DNA of 64,000 bases from Acanthochromis polyacanthus (GCF_021347895.1 NC_067129.1:36180604-36244603); one strand, 5' to 3'. Shown: positions 19,985 to 32,541, numbered from the stretch's first letter. Made by a program: numbers and translations. The notes: generated by a model from the letters alone, not told the origin.

Positions 19985-21044
19985 TTTATTAAACTTAAAC
20001 TTAAACTTTATTTATTTATATAGCACTTTTCATACAAACAGAGTTGCAACACAAAGTGCTTCACAGATTAAAAACAATCCCACTCCACCCACTCCACCCG
20101 CTAACCCGTCTTCCCCAAACCCAAAGATCTAACACACAAGAAAAAAAAAAAACCAAAAAAAAAACCACACAGGCACACTGTAACACGATAACCAGACCCA
20201 CCCCCCTCTCACCCTCAACCTTACACTAATGCAATGAGTATTAAAATATAATATAAGGCTGGGCAAAGATGAACCAGAAGAGGAGACGCACTCAAGGAGC
20301 CGTCTGCACCGAGAGCAGCAGGTCGCCCATGGCAACCAGGGCTCCAAGACAGGACACCGAGAGGAGGAGTGGGAGTGAGCCCCAAACCTCCATCAAGAAC
20401 CCACAGCACAGCACCCTGGCAGCCACAGGCGAGCCACGCTTCCGATGCAGAGAGCTCCCTCAAGGAAACACTGGAATAAGATAAAAATGATAAGAGCAGA
20501 TAAAACATAAAAACATAGAACCCAGTATAAGATAACAAAATAAATAAATAATAATGATAAATAAAATAAATACATACACCAGTAAGTGACAAATAATCAG
20601 TTACCAATAATCGATTACCAAGTTAAAAGTAAACTGAAAATAAATATCAGTTAAAAGCTTGATTAAAAAGGTGGGTCTTGAGCCTGCTCTTAAAAATATG
20701 AACATTGTCTAAGTCCCTGAGCTCCTGCGGCAAGTCGTTCCAGAGTTTAGGGCCGTAAAACTTAAAAGATATCTCCCCCTGAGTCTTTAGATTGACATCG
20801 GGAATTTGGAGGAGACGCTTGCCAGAGGAGCGCAGGGTCCGCGAAGGTTCGTAGGGTAAAAGCAGTTCTGAAAGATAAGAGGGCCCAAGATCATTGAGAC
20901 ACTTAAAAACCATTAAAAGGATCTTAAAATCGATCCTAAAAAACACGGGGAGCCAATGCAGCGATCTTAAAACAGGTGTAATGTGGGCCTGCCTTCTGCT
21001 CTTCGTCAGGACACGAGCTGCTGAATTTTGTAAAAGTTGTAGGC
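19985..21044 (-). mobile_element. 5'-truncated L2-like LINE
   Basis: On the minus strand the ORF part (21042 to stop at 20647-20649) reads LQLLQNSAARVLTKSRRQAH, ITPVLRSLHWLPVFFRIDFK, then SYLSELLLPYEPSRTLRSS and WNDLPQELRDLDNVHIFKSR with LKTHLFNQAFN. This is the conserved C-terminus after the reverse-transcriptase domain in L2/Rex-like fish LINEs. About 660 bp of 3' UTR follows, containing TTTATTTATATAGCAC and CACAAAGTGCTTCACAG, ending in an (AAACTT)n tail at 19985-20005. It lies between A-head modules and the first T2 unit, so it interrupted or joined the edge of the array. Confidence 0.75.
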
Positions 21045-22560
21045 GAGACCCTATTGTATTTGCTCTGTTTCTTCTTCTTCTTCTTATTATTATTATTAGG
21101 GACCGAGCCAGCGGAGCTGGCCAGTAGGGACCGAGCCAGCGGAGCTGGCGAGACCCTATTGTATTTGCTTCGTTTCTTCTTCTTCTTATTATTATTCTTC
21201 CCCGCACGTTTCCCTTAATTTGACCCTCTAAACGTGCATAACTTTTTATGAAATTTGGCACGCACGTCGGGTCATGCGAAAATTTCAATATTCTGAAAAC
21301 AAATTCTGAAAAAACTCTATAGCGCCACCTAGGGACACGAAAATTTCTAAAATCACAAATAACCTCAGCTCTCTGCACAGGAATGTCGTAGAGACACGCA
21401 ACCACCACTCACGCGTTCGTCTGCTCGATCTCTATGAAAACCTGTCTGCCCGATTTGAGCAATCTTCAATCTAGGGGGCGCTACAACCCAAAATATGAAA
21501 ACCCTTTAAAGATTATCTCCTCCGAAACCGTACAATATTCCGGCTTCATATTTGGACAGATTATAGTGAATATCCAGCCAAACAAAAGTTATCAAAAGAA
21601 AAAGGCTAACTTGTCTAGTTTTTCTTTTATAAGCTGTCAAAGTTTGTCTTCACCTGAAACCATGTTCCGCTTAATTTGACCCCCTAAACGTGCATGTATT
21701 TTGCTGAAATTTGGTACGTAGGTCCGGTCTGCTGAAAATTTCAATATTCTGAAAACAAATTCTGGAAAAACTCTATGGCGCCACCTAGGGACACAAAAAA
21801 ACTGTATAAATCACAAAAAAACCTCAGCTCTGCGCACAGGAATGTCGTGGAGACATGCAACCACCACTCACGCGTTCGTCTGCTCGTGCTCTCCGAAAGC
21901 CTATAGACGGATTTGAGCTATCTTATACCTAGGGGGTGCTATGACCCAAAATATGAAAACTCTTTAAACATTATCTCCTCCAAAACCGTACAATATTTCG
22001 GCTTCATATTTGGACAGATTATAGTGAATATTCATCCAAGCAAAAGTTATCAAAAGAAACACAGTAACTGCTCTAGTTTTTTTTAAATAAGTTGTCAAAG
22101 TTTGTCTTCACCTGAAACCATGTTTCGCTTCAATTTCAACCTCTAAACGTTCATGGATTTTGCTGAAATTTGGTACCCAGGTGCAGTCTCCTGAAAATCT
22201 CAATATTCTGAAAAGAATCTGGAAAAACTTTATAGCGCCACCTAGGGAAACAAATACTCCAAACATCACAAATGGCCTCAGCTCGTCGCAGGGGAATGTC
22301 GTAGAGACATGCAACCAACATTCACGCTTTCATCTGCTCGAGCTCTACAAAATCCTGCCTGACTGATTTGAGCTATCTTCAATGTAGGGGGAGCTATAAT
22401 CTGAATATGCAAACCCTTGAAACATTGTCTCCTCCGAAACGGTACAATATTCCGGCAGAGGAACTCCTCTAGCTTACATCTTCGGTCACGGATGGGAGCT
22501 GCTTGCCGACCGCGTGGGGGGCGGGGCAAGGTCCCGCCCAATGCTGCTTGCAGCTTTAAT
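21045..22560 (+). repeat. T2 unit 1 (with two B heads)
   Basis: A broken B head at the LINE junction is followed by two B heads (21098-21158) that form CCAGC-GGA-GCTGG hairpins, then a TTC/ATT-rich tract and the T2 body (from about 21200, CCCCGCACGTTTCCCTTAAT). The body consists of repeated modules AAATTTGGCACGCACGT... with TATAGCGCCACCTAGGG, followed by CTAGGGGGCGCTA. The unit ends with AGAGG-AACT-CCTCT, a GGCGGGG/CCCGCCC stem and the shared tail GCTGCTTGCAGCTTTAATTA. About 1.36 kb is nearly identical to T2 unit 3 (offset 35,822-35,823). Short ORFs are not conserved in frame across units. Confidence 0.8.
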
Positions 22561-22561
22561 T

Positions 22562-22767
22562 AGGGACCGAGCCAGCGAAGCAGGCCAGCAAAGCTGGCCA
22601 GCGGAGCTGGCGAGACCCTATTGTATTTGCTCGGTTTCTTATTAGGGACCGAGCCAGCGGAGCAGGCCAGCGGAGCTGGCGAGACCCTATTGTATTTGCT
22701 TCGTTTCTTATTATTAGGGACCGAGCCAGCGGAGCTGGCGAGTCCCTATTGTATTTGCTTCGTTTCT
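22562..22767 (+). repeat. Cluster of B-head modules
   Basis: Three successive modules AGGGACCGAG...GAGACCCT (22562-22620, 22644-22691 and 22718-22747), each followed by ATTGTATTTGCTYSGTTTC and TTATTA. The first carries a triplicated AGC-AGGCC/AGCTGG hairpin segment. They are separated by TTATT only, suggesting repeated insertion or slippage at (TTA)n. Confidence 0.8.
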
Positions 22768-22771
22768 TATT

Positions 22772-22852
22772 AGGGTCCGAGCACCGAGGTGCGGAGGACA
22801 GGCGGTGCAAATGCACCGGCTGTCCAAGGCACCAACGGTGCCGTAGGACCCT
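22772..22852 (+). repeat. A-head cloverleaf module, T1 unit 1
   Basis: 81 bp. The outer 7-bp stem AGGGTCC/GGACCCT encloses three hairpins: GCAC-CGAG-GTGC; GGACAG-G-CGGTGC with loop AAAT and GCACCG-G-CTGTCC; GGCACC-AAC-GGTGCC. This copy has GGTGCGG instead of GGTGCCG. It is followed by TATTGGAACCTTAGGGTTTT and (ATT)n. Confidence 0.88.
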
Positions 22853-22867
22853 ATTGGAACCTTAGGG

Positions 22868-22899
<32 letters not shown>

Positions 22900-23933
22900 C
22901 CTGCCAAAAGAACTGCATTTTTCATGGCCTGAACATGCTCGAAAAGTCATGAAAATTTGCACACACATCAGAACTGGCGAAAAATTTCATATTTTTTAGG
23001 GCATGTGGAGGTGTGTGCAAAAATGGCTCCATAGCGCCCCCTACAAAATTTTAAAAAGTGGTATTAGGCCAACTCAGAGGGAATTTGGTCTAGAGCTACA
23101 AAATTTGGGAGGCATATGCAGCACATCAGGAAACACAAAAAAGTCAATCATAGCCATGCTCTAAACCCAACAGGAAGTGCGCCATCATGCGTTAACTGTA
23201 CAAAATCTATGATGAACTCCTCCTAGGGGGAAAGTCTGAGCAATCTGAAATATGGCCAGTACATACAGCCGGCCTTCCTGAGAAAAAGTTATCAAAATCT
23301 TCCTCCATAGTTAACGGGTGTGGTCGTGGCGGACTGTCGAAATTTGATCCTTCGTCATGAAACAGGAAATGCTATGTAACTCTCCTGAACATGCTCCAAT
23401 CTGAATGAAACTTTACATGTATGATCACAGACCTGCCTCGATGACATCCATGTAGCAATATTCATTCACAGTCACAGCGCCACCTTGTGGTATCAAGAAT
23501 TTGACATTTTTTACACTTTCATGTACTATTCTTAGCCTGTTGCTCAGATTCACCTTAGATGTTGTGACAAAAGCCTGAACACATTGATGATGAATCCCAG
23601 AAAAAATGGTGACAAGCCAAAAAGGCATGTCTGTGGCGGGACGGCAAAATTTGATGTTTCGCCATGAAAATTGAAGTGTCCATATCTCAGCGGCAAAGGA
23701 TCCTATCTGTCCCAAACTTCATGTGCTGGACACCAGAACCAGTTTGAGGACATCCACACTGAAAAATTTTAGAAAAAGTCATAGCGCCACCTATTGGTAA
23801 CAAGAAGTTTAGAAATTACATTTGCATACACCATTGCTCCAAACTTTTTCATATCATTCTGAAAACTGGTCAGCTCATTCTTCACCCCCAGGCAATACCA
23901 CAGTGTGAAGATTTTGATATTTGATGAAATGCT

Positions 23934-23947
23934 GTTGCCGTGGCAAC
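23934..23947. promoter_or_regulatory. RFX X-box-like palindrome (representative of T1 units)
   Basis: GTTGCCGTGGCAAC fits the RFX consensus GTNRCC-N(0-3)-RGYAAC as two inverted half sites. Same site at 26538, 28922, 33578, 36907, 39224, 43971, 46404, 48723 and 53463. It is perfect (GTTGCCATGGCAAC) at 63708 and broken by one base near 31246, 41551 and 51037. Binding is not shown. Confidence 0.55.
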
Positions 23948-24205
23948 GCGTTGTTGTTGTGACAAACAAAGTACTTTTGACAGGCTTAGAATGTTCAACA
24001 GCTCACCAAAATTTACACTCACATCACAGTCGTCTCAAGGAATAACACTGTATGCATCTCTGCAGGGCATGTGCTATAGCGCCCCCTACAGTATGTTTAA
24101 TAAACAGCCCCAGCAGCACGTTTCACCTACATCCACAAAATTTGGGAGGCCTATAGAGCACACCAGGACACACAAAAAAGCCTCTTGGAGCCATCCCCTA
24201 AACTC

Positions 24206-24230
24206 AACAGGAAGTCCGCCATTTTGAATT
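24206..24230. promoter_or_regulatory. ETS-YY1-like composite (representative)
   Basis: ACAGGAAGT (ETS-like) abuts CCGCCATTTTG, which on the minus strand is CAAAATGGCGG, the YY1 core with its usual flank. The composite recurs in most T1 sub-modules (for example 24665-24690). Functional status unknown. Confidence 0.45.
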
Positions 24231-25200
24231 AAGTGGATAAATTTTCTCTATTTTTTTAATTTTTGAGATCGAACTCCTCCTCGGGGTTTACTCCAAGAGA
24301 CCTCAAATTTTACTAGGGTATACAACACGATGTTATGATCTAAAGTTATTAAAAGATTCTTCCACAGTCAAAGGGTGTGGACATGGCGACCTCCACAATT
24401 TTGATGGTTCGCCATCAAACATCAAATGCTATCTAACTATCCTCTGCATGCTCCAATCTACCTCACACCTCACATGATTAAACGCAGCCCTGTCCTGATC
24501 ACATTTATAGGCCAAAATACATTCACAGCATGTGCCATAGCGCCCCCTAAAGCATTTAAAAAATAGCCTCCACAGAGACTTTCACCTATGACTATGAAAT
24601 TTGGCATGCATATGTAGCACGTCAGTGCAAACAAAAAAGTCTCTTGGAGTCATTCTCTAAACCCAACAGGAAGTCCGCCATTTTGAATTAAATGTCAGAT
24701 TTTTGGTGTTTTTGATCATTTTCAACAATTCATTTGTCACAGGCAATAACTCCAAAACACCTGAATTTGGGAAAATATATAAGACACGCCTTCAGGTTGC
24801 ATATTTGCGAAAATTGTTCACAAAACTCAAAGGGTGTGGCCATGGCGGCCAAATGAACTTTAATGTTACTCCATGAAGCAGGACGTCTTGTGTAAATCCC
24901 CTGTACATGCTGCAATCTGCCTCAAACTTTACACGTTTGATCAGATTCCATTCCTGATGAGCTTCATAGACCAATATACAGTCAGGGAGATAGCGCCACC
25001 TAGTGGATGGACAGAAAGTGGTGCATAAATAGCCTGTACATGCTCCAATCTACCTGAAATTTAACCTGTGTGCTCAGAATCCAGCCCTCGTCACATTCAT
25101 GGGCCATAATACACTCTGTCACAGCATTGCCTGGTGGAAATGCTTGGGGTGGCCGACCAGCAAGGATGCGAGGACCTGTTCAACGCTGCTTGCAGCTTTA

Positions 25201-25461
25201 ATTATTAGGGTCCGAGCACCAACGGTGCCGAAGGACCCTATTGGAACCTTAGGGTTTTTTATTAGGGTCCGAGCACCGAGGTGCCGAGGACAGGCGGTGC
25301 AAGGGCACCGGCTGTCCAAGGCACCAACGGTGCCGTAGGACCCTATTGGAACCCTACGGTTTATTAGGGTCCGAGCACCGAGGTGCCGAGGACAGCCGGA
25401 GCAAGGGCACCGGCTGTCCAAGGCACCAACGGTGCCGTAGGACCCTATTGAAACCCTACGG

Positions 25462-25500
<39 letters not shown>

Positions 25501-27809
25501 TGTCTCTCAGAACAACTGCATTTTTGAGGGCCTAAACATGCTCAAAAAGTCATGAAAATTTGCACACACATCAGAACTGGCGAAAAATTTCATATTTTGT
25601 AGGGCATGTGGAGGTGTGTGCAAAAATGGCTCCATAGCGCCCCCTACAAAATTTTAAAAAGTGGTATTAGGCCAACTCAGAGGGAGTTTGGTCGAGAGCA
25701 ACAAAATTTGGGAGGCATATGCAGCACATCAGGAAACACAAAAAAGTCAATCACAGCCATGCTCTACACCCAACAGGAAGTGCGCCATCATGCGTTAACT
25801 GTACAAAATCTATGATGAACTCCTCCTAGGGGAAAAGTCTGAGCGATCTGAAATTTTGCCAGTACATACAGCAGACCTTCCTGAGAAAAAGTTATCAAAA
25901 TCTTCCTCCATAGTTAAAGGGTGTGGTCGTGGCGGCCTGTCGAAATTTGATCCTTCGCCATGAAACAGGAAATGCTGTCTAACTCTCCTGAACATGCTCC
26001 GATCTGAATGAAACTTTACATGTATGATCACAGACCTGCCTCGATGACATCCATACAGCAAGATTCATGCACAGTCACAGCGCCACCTTGTGGTATCAAG
26101 AATTTGACATTTTTTAGACTTTCATGTACTATTCTTAGCCTGTTGCTCAGATTCACCTCAGATGTTGTGACATAAGCCTGAACACACTGATGATGAAGCA
26201 CAGAAAAAATGGTGACGTGTGATGAAAAGGCGTGTCTGTGGCGGGACGGCAAAGTTTGATGTTTCGCCATGAAAACTGAAGTGTTCATATCTCAGCTGCA
26301 AAGGATCCTATCTGCCCCAAACTTCATGTGCTGGACACCAGAACCAGTTTGAGGACATCCACACTGAAAAATTTAGAAAAAGTCATAGCGCCACCTCTTG
26401 GTAACAAGCAGTTTAGAAATTACATTTGCACACATCATTGCTCCAAACTTTGTCATATCATTCTGAAAATTGGTCAGCTGATTCTTCACCCCCAGACAAT
26501 ACCACAGTGTGAAGATTTTGATATTTGATGAAATGCTGTTGCCGTGGCAACGCGTTGTTTTTGTGACAAACAAAGTACTTTTTGACAGGCTTAGAATGTT
26601 CAACAGCTCACCAAAATTTACACACACATCACAGTCGTCTCAAGGAATAACACTGTATGCATCTCTGCAGGGCATGTGCTATAGCGCCCCCTGCAGTATG
26701 TTTCATAAACAGCCCCGGCAGCATGTTTCACCTACATCCACAAAATTTGGGAGGCCTATAGAGCACACCAGGACACACAAAAAAGCCTCTTGGAGCCATC
26801 CCCTAAACTCAACAGGAAGTCCGCCATTTTGAATTAAGTGGATAAAATTTCTGTATTTTTTTCATTTTTGAGAGCGAACTCCTCCTCGGGGTTAAGGTCT
26901 AGAGAGCTGAAATTTTGCCAGGATATACAACACGAAGTTATGATCAAAAGTTATTAAAAGATTCTTGCAGAGTCAAAGGGTGTCGACATGGCGACCTCCA
27001 GAATTTTGATGGTTCGCCATGAAACATCAAGTGCTACCTAACTATCCTCTGCAGGCTCCAATCTACCTCAGACCTCACATGATTAAACACAGTCCTGTCC
27101 TGATCACATTTATTGGCCAAAATACATTCACAGCATGTTCCATAGCGCCCCCTACAGCATTTTTAAGAATAGCCTCCACAGAGACTTTCACCTATGACTA
27201 TCAAATTTGGCATGCATATGTAGCACATCAGTGCAAGCAAAAAAGTCTCTTGGAGTCATTCTCTAAACACAACAGAAAGTCAGCCATTTTGAATTAAATG
27301 TCAGATTTTTGGTGTTTTTGGTCATTTTCAACAATTCATTTGTCACTGGCAATAACTCCAAAACACCTGAATTTGGGAAAATATATAAGAAACGCCTTCA
27401 GGTTGCATATTTGCGAAAATTGTTCACAAAACTCAAAGGGCATGGCCATGGCGGCCAACTGAACTTTAATGTTACGCCATGAAGCAGGACGTCTTGTGTA
27501 AATCCCCTGTACATGCTGTAATCTACCTCAAACTTTACATGTTTGATCAGAGTCCAGTCCTGATGAGTTTCATAGACCACTATACAGTCACAGACATAGT
27601 GCCACCTGGTGGATGGACACAAAGTGCTGCAAAAATAGTCTGTACATGCTCCAATCTGTCTGAAATTTGACCTGAGTGTTCAGAGTCCAGTCCTCGTTAC
27701 ATCCATGAGCCGAAATACACTTTGTCGCAGCATTGCCTGGTGGACATGCTTGGGGTGGCCGACCAGCAAGGATGCGAGGACCCGTTCAATGCTGCTCGCA
27801 GCTTTAATT
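25201..27809 (+). repeat. T1 unit 2 with three A heads
   Basis: Mini head at 25207-25239 and full heads at 25264-25344 and 25376-25446, followed by (ATT)n (25457-25500), a TGTCTCTCAGAACAACTG start and the T1 body. In the third head the long arm reads GGACAGCCGG paired with CCGGCTGTCC. RFX-like palindrome at 26538-26551. The central part is nearly identical to unit 3 at an offset of 2,384 bp. Confidence 0.85.
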
Positions 27810-30190
27810 AGGGTCCGAGCACCAACGGTGCCGAAGGACCCTATTGGAACCTTAGGGTTTTTTATTATTATTATTATTATTATTATTCTGCCAAAACAAC
27901 TGCATTTTTCAGGGCCTGAACATGCTCGAAAAGTCATGAAAATTTGCACACACATCAGAACTGGCGAAAAATTTCATATTTTTTAGGGCATGTGGAGGTG
28001 TGTGGCAAAATGGCTCCATAGCGCCCCCTACAAAATTTTAAAAAGTGGTATTAGGCCAACTCGGAGGGAATTTGGCCGAGAGCTAAAAAATTTGGGAGGC
28101 ATATGCAGCACATCAGGAAACACAAAAAAGTCAATCACAGCCATGCTCTACACCCAACAGGAAGTGCGCCATCATGCGTTAACTGTACAAAATCTATGAT
28201 GAACTCCTCCTTGGGGAAAAGTCTGAGCGATCTGAAATTTTGCCAGTACATTCAGCAGACCTTCCTGAGAAAAAGTTATCAAAATCTTCCTCCATAGTTA
28301 AAGGGTGTGGTCGTGGCGGCCTGTCGAAATTTGATCCTTCGCCATGAAACAGGAAATGCTGTGTAACTCTCCTGAACATGCTCCGATCTGAATGAAACTT
28401 TACATGTATGATCACAGACCTGCCTCGATGACATCCATACAGCAAGATTCATTCACAGTCACAGCGCCACCTTGTGGTATCAAGAATTTGACATTTTTTA
28501 GACTTTCATGTACTATTCTTAGCCTGTTGCTCAGATTCACCTCAGATGTTGTGACATAAGCCTGAACACATTGATGATGAAGCACAGAAAAAATGGTGAC
28601 GTGTGATGAAAAGGCGTGTCTGTGGCGGGACGGCAAAGTTTGATGTTTCGCCATGAAAATTGAAGTGTTCATATCTCAGCTGCAAAGGATCCTATCTGCC
28701 CCAAACTTCATGTGCTGGACACCAGAACCAGTTTGAGGACATCCACACTGAAAAATTTAGAAAAAGTCATAGCGCCACCTCTTGGTAACAAGCAGTTTAG
28801 AAATTACATTTGCACACATCATTGCTCCAAACTTTGTCATATCATTCTGAAAATTGGTCAGCTGATTCTTCACCCCCAGACAATACCACAGTGTGAAGAT
28901 TTTGATATTTGATGAAATGCTGTTGCCGTGGCAACGCGTTGTTTTTGTGACAAACAAAGTACTTTTTGACAGGCTTAGAATGCTCAACAGCTCACCAAAA
29001 TTTACACACACATCACTGTCGTCTCCAGGAATAGGAATGTATACATCTCTGCAGGGCATGTGCTATAGCGCCCCCTACAGTATGTTTAATAAACAGCCCC
29101 GGCAGCACGTTTCACCTTCATCCTCAAAATTTGGGAGACATATAGAGCACATCAGAACGCACAAAAAAGCCTCTTGGAGCCATCCCCTAAACTCAACAGG
29201 AAGTCCGCCATTTTGAATTAAGTGGACAAATTTTCTCTATTTTTTGAATTTTTGAGAGCGAACTCCTCCTAGGGTTTAACTGCTAGAGACCTGAAATTTT
29301 GCCAGGATATACAACACAATGTTATGATCAAAAGTTATTAAAAGATTCTTCCAGAGTCAAAGGGTGTGGACATGGCGACCTCCAGAATTTTGATGGTTTG
29401 CGATGAAACATCAAGTGCTATCTAACCATCCTCTGCATGCTCCAGTCTACCTCAGACCTCACATGATTGAACACAGTCCTGTCCTGATCACATTTATAGG
29501 CCAAAATACATCCACAGTATGTGTCATAGCGCCCCCTACAAAATTTTTAAAAATAGCCTCCACACAGACTTTCACCTATGACTATGAAATTTGGCATGCA
29601 TATGTAACACGTCAGTGCAAACAAAAAAGTCTCTTGGAGTCATTCTCTAAACCCAACAGGAAGTCCGCTATTTTGAATTAAATGTCAGATTTTTGGTGTT
29701 TTTGATCATTTTCAACAATTCATTTCTCACAGGCAATAGCTCCAAAACATCTGAAATTGGGACAATATATACTACACGCCTTCAGGTTGAGTATTTGTGA
29801 AAATTGTTCACAAAACTCAAAGGGCATGGCCATGGCGGCCAACTGAACTTTAATGTTACGCCATGAAGCAGGACGTCTTATGTAAATCCCCTGTACATGC
29901 TCCAATCTCCCTCAAACTTAACATGTTTGATCAGAGTCCAGTCCTGATGAGTTTCATAGACCAATATACAGTAACACAGATAGCGCCACCTGGTGGATGG
30001 ACAGAAAGTGCTGCATAAATAGCCTGTACATAATCCGATCTGCCTGAAATTTGACCTGTGTGCTCAGAATCCAGCCTTTGTGACATCCGTGGGCCTAAAT
30101 ATACTCTCAGTCGTAGCATTGCCTGGTGGACATGCTTGGGGTCGCCGACCAGCAAGGATGCGAGGACCCGTTCAACGCTGCTCGCAGCTT
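27810..30190 (+). repeat. T1 unit 3 with mini A head
   Basis: The mini head at 27810-27842 keeps the outer AGGGTCC/GGACCCT stem and one GCACC-AAC-GGTGC hairpin. It is followed by CCTTAGGG, (ATT)n and the CTGCCAAAACAACTG body start. RFX-like palindrome at 28922-28935. Perfect CTCF-type core AGCGCCACCTGGTGG at 29982-29996. Confidence 0.85.
29982..29996 (-). promoter_or_regulatory. CTCF-core-like motif (representative)
   Basis: The minus strand reads CCACCAGGTGGCGCT, matching the core consensus CCASYAGRKGGCRSY at every position. The same 15-mer recurs near 32298, 35477, 40285, 42606, 52091, 54518 and 55540, and CCACTAGGTGGCGCT near 24988. All have the same orientation. Confidence 0.6.
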
Positions 30191-32508
30191 TAATTATTAT
30201 TATTATTTGTCTCTCAGAACAATTGCATTTTTGAGGGCCTAAACATGCTCAAAAACTCATGAAAATTTGTACACACATCAGGACTGGTGAAAAATTTCAT
30301 ATTTTAAAGGAATTGTAGAGGTGTGTGGCAAAATGGCTCCATAGCGCCCCCTACACTTTCCCACGGCCATCATGTTTCACCTACAGCTACCAAATTTGGT
30401 ACACATATGCAGCACATCAGACTGAACAAAAAAGTCAGTGACCGCCATATTCCAAACCCAACAGGAAGTGAGCTATTTTAAGTTGAATGTCAGATTTTGC
30501 CCATTTTTCATTTTTTTCCAGAGCGAACTCCTCCCAGGGGGAAACTCCAATTCGCCTCAAATTCGACCAGTACATACAGGAGGCCTTAATGAGCAAAAGT
30601 TATTAAAATCTTTTTCAAAAGTCAAAGGGCGTGTCCGTGGCGGTCTGTGGAATTTTGATCCTTCGCCATGAAATTTCAAGTTGTGTGTAAATGCCCTGAA
30701 CATGCTCCAATCTGCCTGAAACTTTATATGTATGATCAGATTCCTGCCCTGATCACATCCATATGATGAAATCCATTCACAGTCAGAGCGCCACCTGCTG
30801 GCAACAGAAAATGTCATTTTTTACACTTTGATGTATTATTCTTTGTCTCTTGCTCAGATTCACCTCAAATGTGGTGAAATAAACCTTAACATGTTGATGA
30901 TTATTCACAGTGAAAATGGTGACGTGTCATAAAAAGGTGTGTCTGTGGCGGCGCGGCGAATTTAGATGTCTCGCCATGACGACTAAAATGTTTATATCTC
31001 AGCAAATCCTAATCGTATCTGCCCCAAACTTCATGTGCTGGACACCATTCCCAGTGTGAGGTCATCCACGGTGAAAATTTTGGAAAAAGTCATAGCGCCA
31101 CCTATTGGTAACAAGAAGTTTAGAAATTACATTTGCACACACCATTGCTCCAAACTTTTTCATATCATTCTGAAAATTGGTCAGCTGATTCTTCACCCCC
31201 AGACAATACCACAGTGTGAAGATTTTGATATTTGATGAAATGCTGTTGCCGTGCCAACGCGTTGTTTTTGTGACAAACAAAGTACTTTTTGACAGGCTTA
31301 GAATGCTCAACAGCTCACTAAAATTTACACACACATCACTGTCCCCTCAAGGAATAACACTGTATGCATCTCTGCAGGGCATGTGCTATAGCGCCCCCTA
31401 CAGTATGTTTAATAAACAGCCCCGGCAGCATGTTTCACCTACATCCACAAAATTTGGGAGGCCGATAGAGCACATCACGATGCACAAAAAAGCCTCTTGG
31501 AGCCATCCCCTAAACTCAACAGGAAGTCCGCCATTTTGAATTATGTGGATAAATTTTCTCTATTTTTTTAATTTTTGAGAGCGAACTCCTCCTAGGGGTT
31601 AACTCCCAGAGACCTCAAATTTTACCAGGGTATACAACACGATGTTATGATCAAAAGTTATTAAAAGATTCTTCCAGAGTCAAAGGGTGTGGACATGGCG
31701 ACCTCCAGAATTTGATGGTTCGCCATGAAACATCAAGTGCTATCGAACTATCCTCTGCATGCTCCAATCTACCTCAGACCTCACATGATTAAACACAGTC
31801 CTGTCCTGATCACATTTATAAACTAAAATACATTCACAGCATGTACCATCGCGCCCCCTACAGCATTTAAAAAATAGCCTCCAGAGACTTTCAGCTAGGA
31901 CTATGAAATTTGGCATGCAAATGTAGCATGTCAGTGCAAACAAAAAAGTCTCTTGGAGTCATTCTCTAAACCCAACAGAAAGTCGGCCATTTTTAATTAA
32001 ATGTCAGATTTTTGGTGTTTTGGTCATTTTCAAAAATTCATTTCTCACAGGCAATAACTCCAAAACATCTGAATTTGGGAAATATATAAGACACGTCTTC
32101 AGGTTGCATATTTGCGAAAATTGTTCATAAAACTCAAAGGGCGTGGCCATGGCGGGCAGCTGAAGTTTAATGTTACGCCATGAAGCAGGACGTCTTGTGT
32201 TAATCCCTGTACATGCTGCAATCTGCCTCAAACTTTACATGTTTGATCAGAGTCCAGTCCTGATGAGTTTCATAGACCAATATATAGTCATACAGATAGC
32301 GCCACCTGGTGGATGGATACAAAGTGCTGAATTAATAGCCTGTACATGCTCCAATCTGCCTGAAATTTGACCTGTGTGCTCAGAATCAAGCCTTTGTGAC
32401 ATTCATGGGCCTAAATACACTCTCAGTCATAGCATTGCCTGGTGGAGATGCTTGAGGTTGCCGACCAGCAAGGATGCGAGGACCCGTTCAACGCTGCTTG
32501 CAGCTTTA

Positions 32509-32510
<2 letters not shown>
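30191..32510 (+). repeat. T1 unit 4 (headless, beta subtype)
   Basis: Starts directly with (ATT)n and TGTCTCTCAGAACAATTG. After the first CTCF-like core it reads CACTTTCCCACGGCCATC (beta) instead of AAAATTTTAAAAAGTGG (alpha). The X-box at about 31246 reads GTTGCCGTGCCAAC and is therefore disrupted. Perfect CTCF cores at 30787-30801 (GCGCCACCTGCTGG) and 32298-32312. Nearly identical to units 8 and 12 (offsets 10,305 and 19,788). Confidence 0.85.

Positions 32511-32541
<31 letters not shown>

Larger units (their letters stand above)
22853..25200 (+). repeat. T1 unit 1 body
   Basis: (ATT)n at 22868-22900, then CTGCCAAAAGAACTGCATTT and a 2.3 kb body of four related sub-modules (AAATTTGGGAGGCATATGCAG ... 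ACAGGAAGT ... GAACTCCTCCT ... TGGCGG ... CGCCATGAAAC). CTCF-like cores sit near 23033, 23476, 23783, 24077, 24539 and 24988. RFX-like palindrome at 23934-23947. Tail GCTGCTTGCAGCTTTAATTA ends at 25200. No conserved protein is encoded. Confidence 0.85.

Noticed and set aside
20647..21408. A single 253-codon minus-strand gene
   Set aside because: It is a fusion of a LINE C-terminal frame with T2 and B-head sequence read through by chance; only 20647-21042 is LINE coding.
22772..22852. tRNA-like gene in the A head
   Set aside because: The fold is cloverleaf-shaped, but arm lengths, loop sizes and missing B box exclude a tRNA.
25264..25344. Self-cleaving ribozyme (hammerhead type) in the A head
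   Set aside because: GAAAC follows the head in some copies, but the CUGAUGA core is missing, so the conserved catalytic set is not present.
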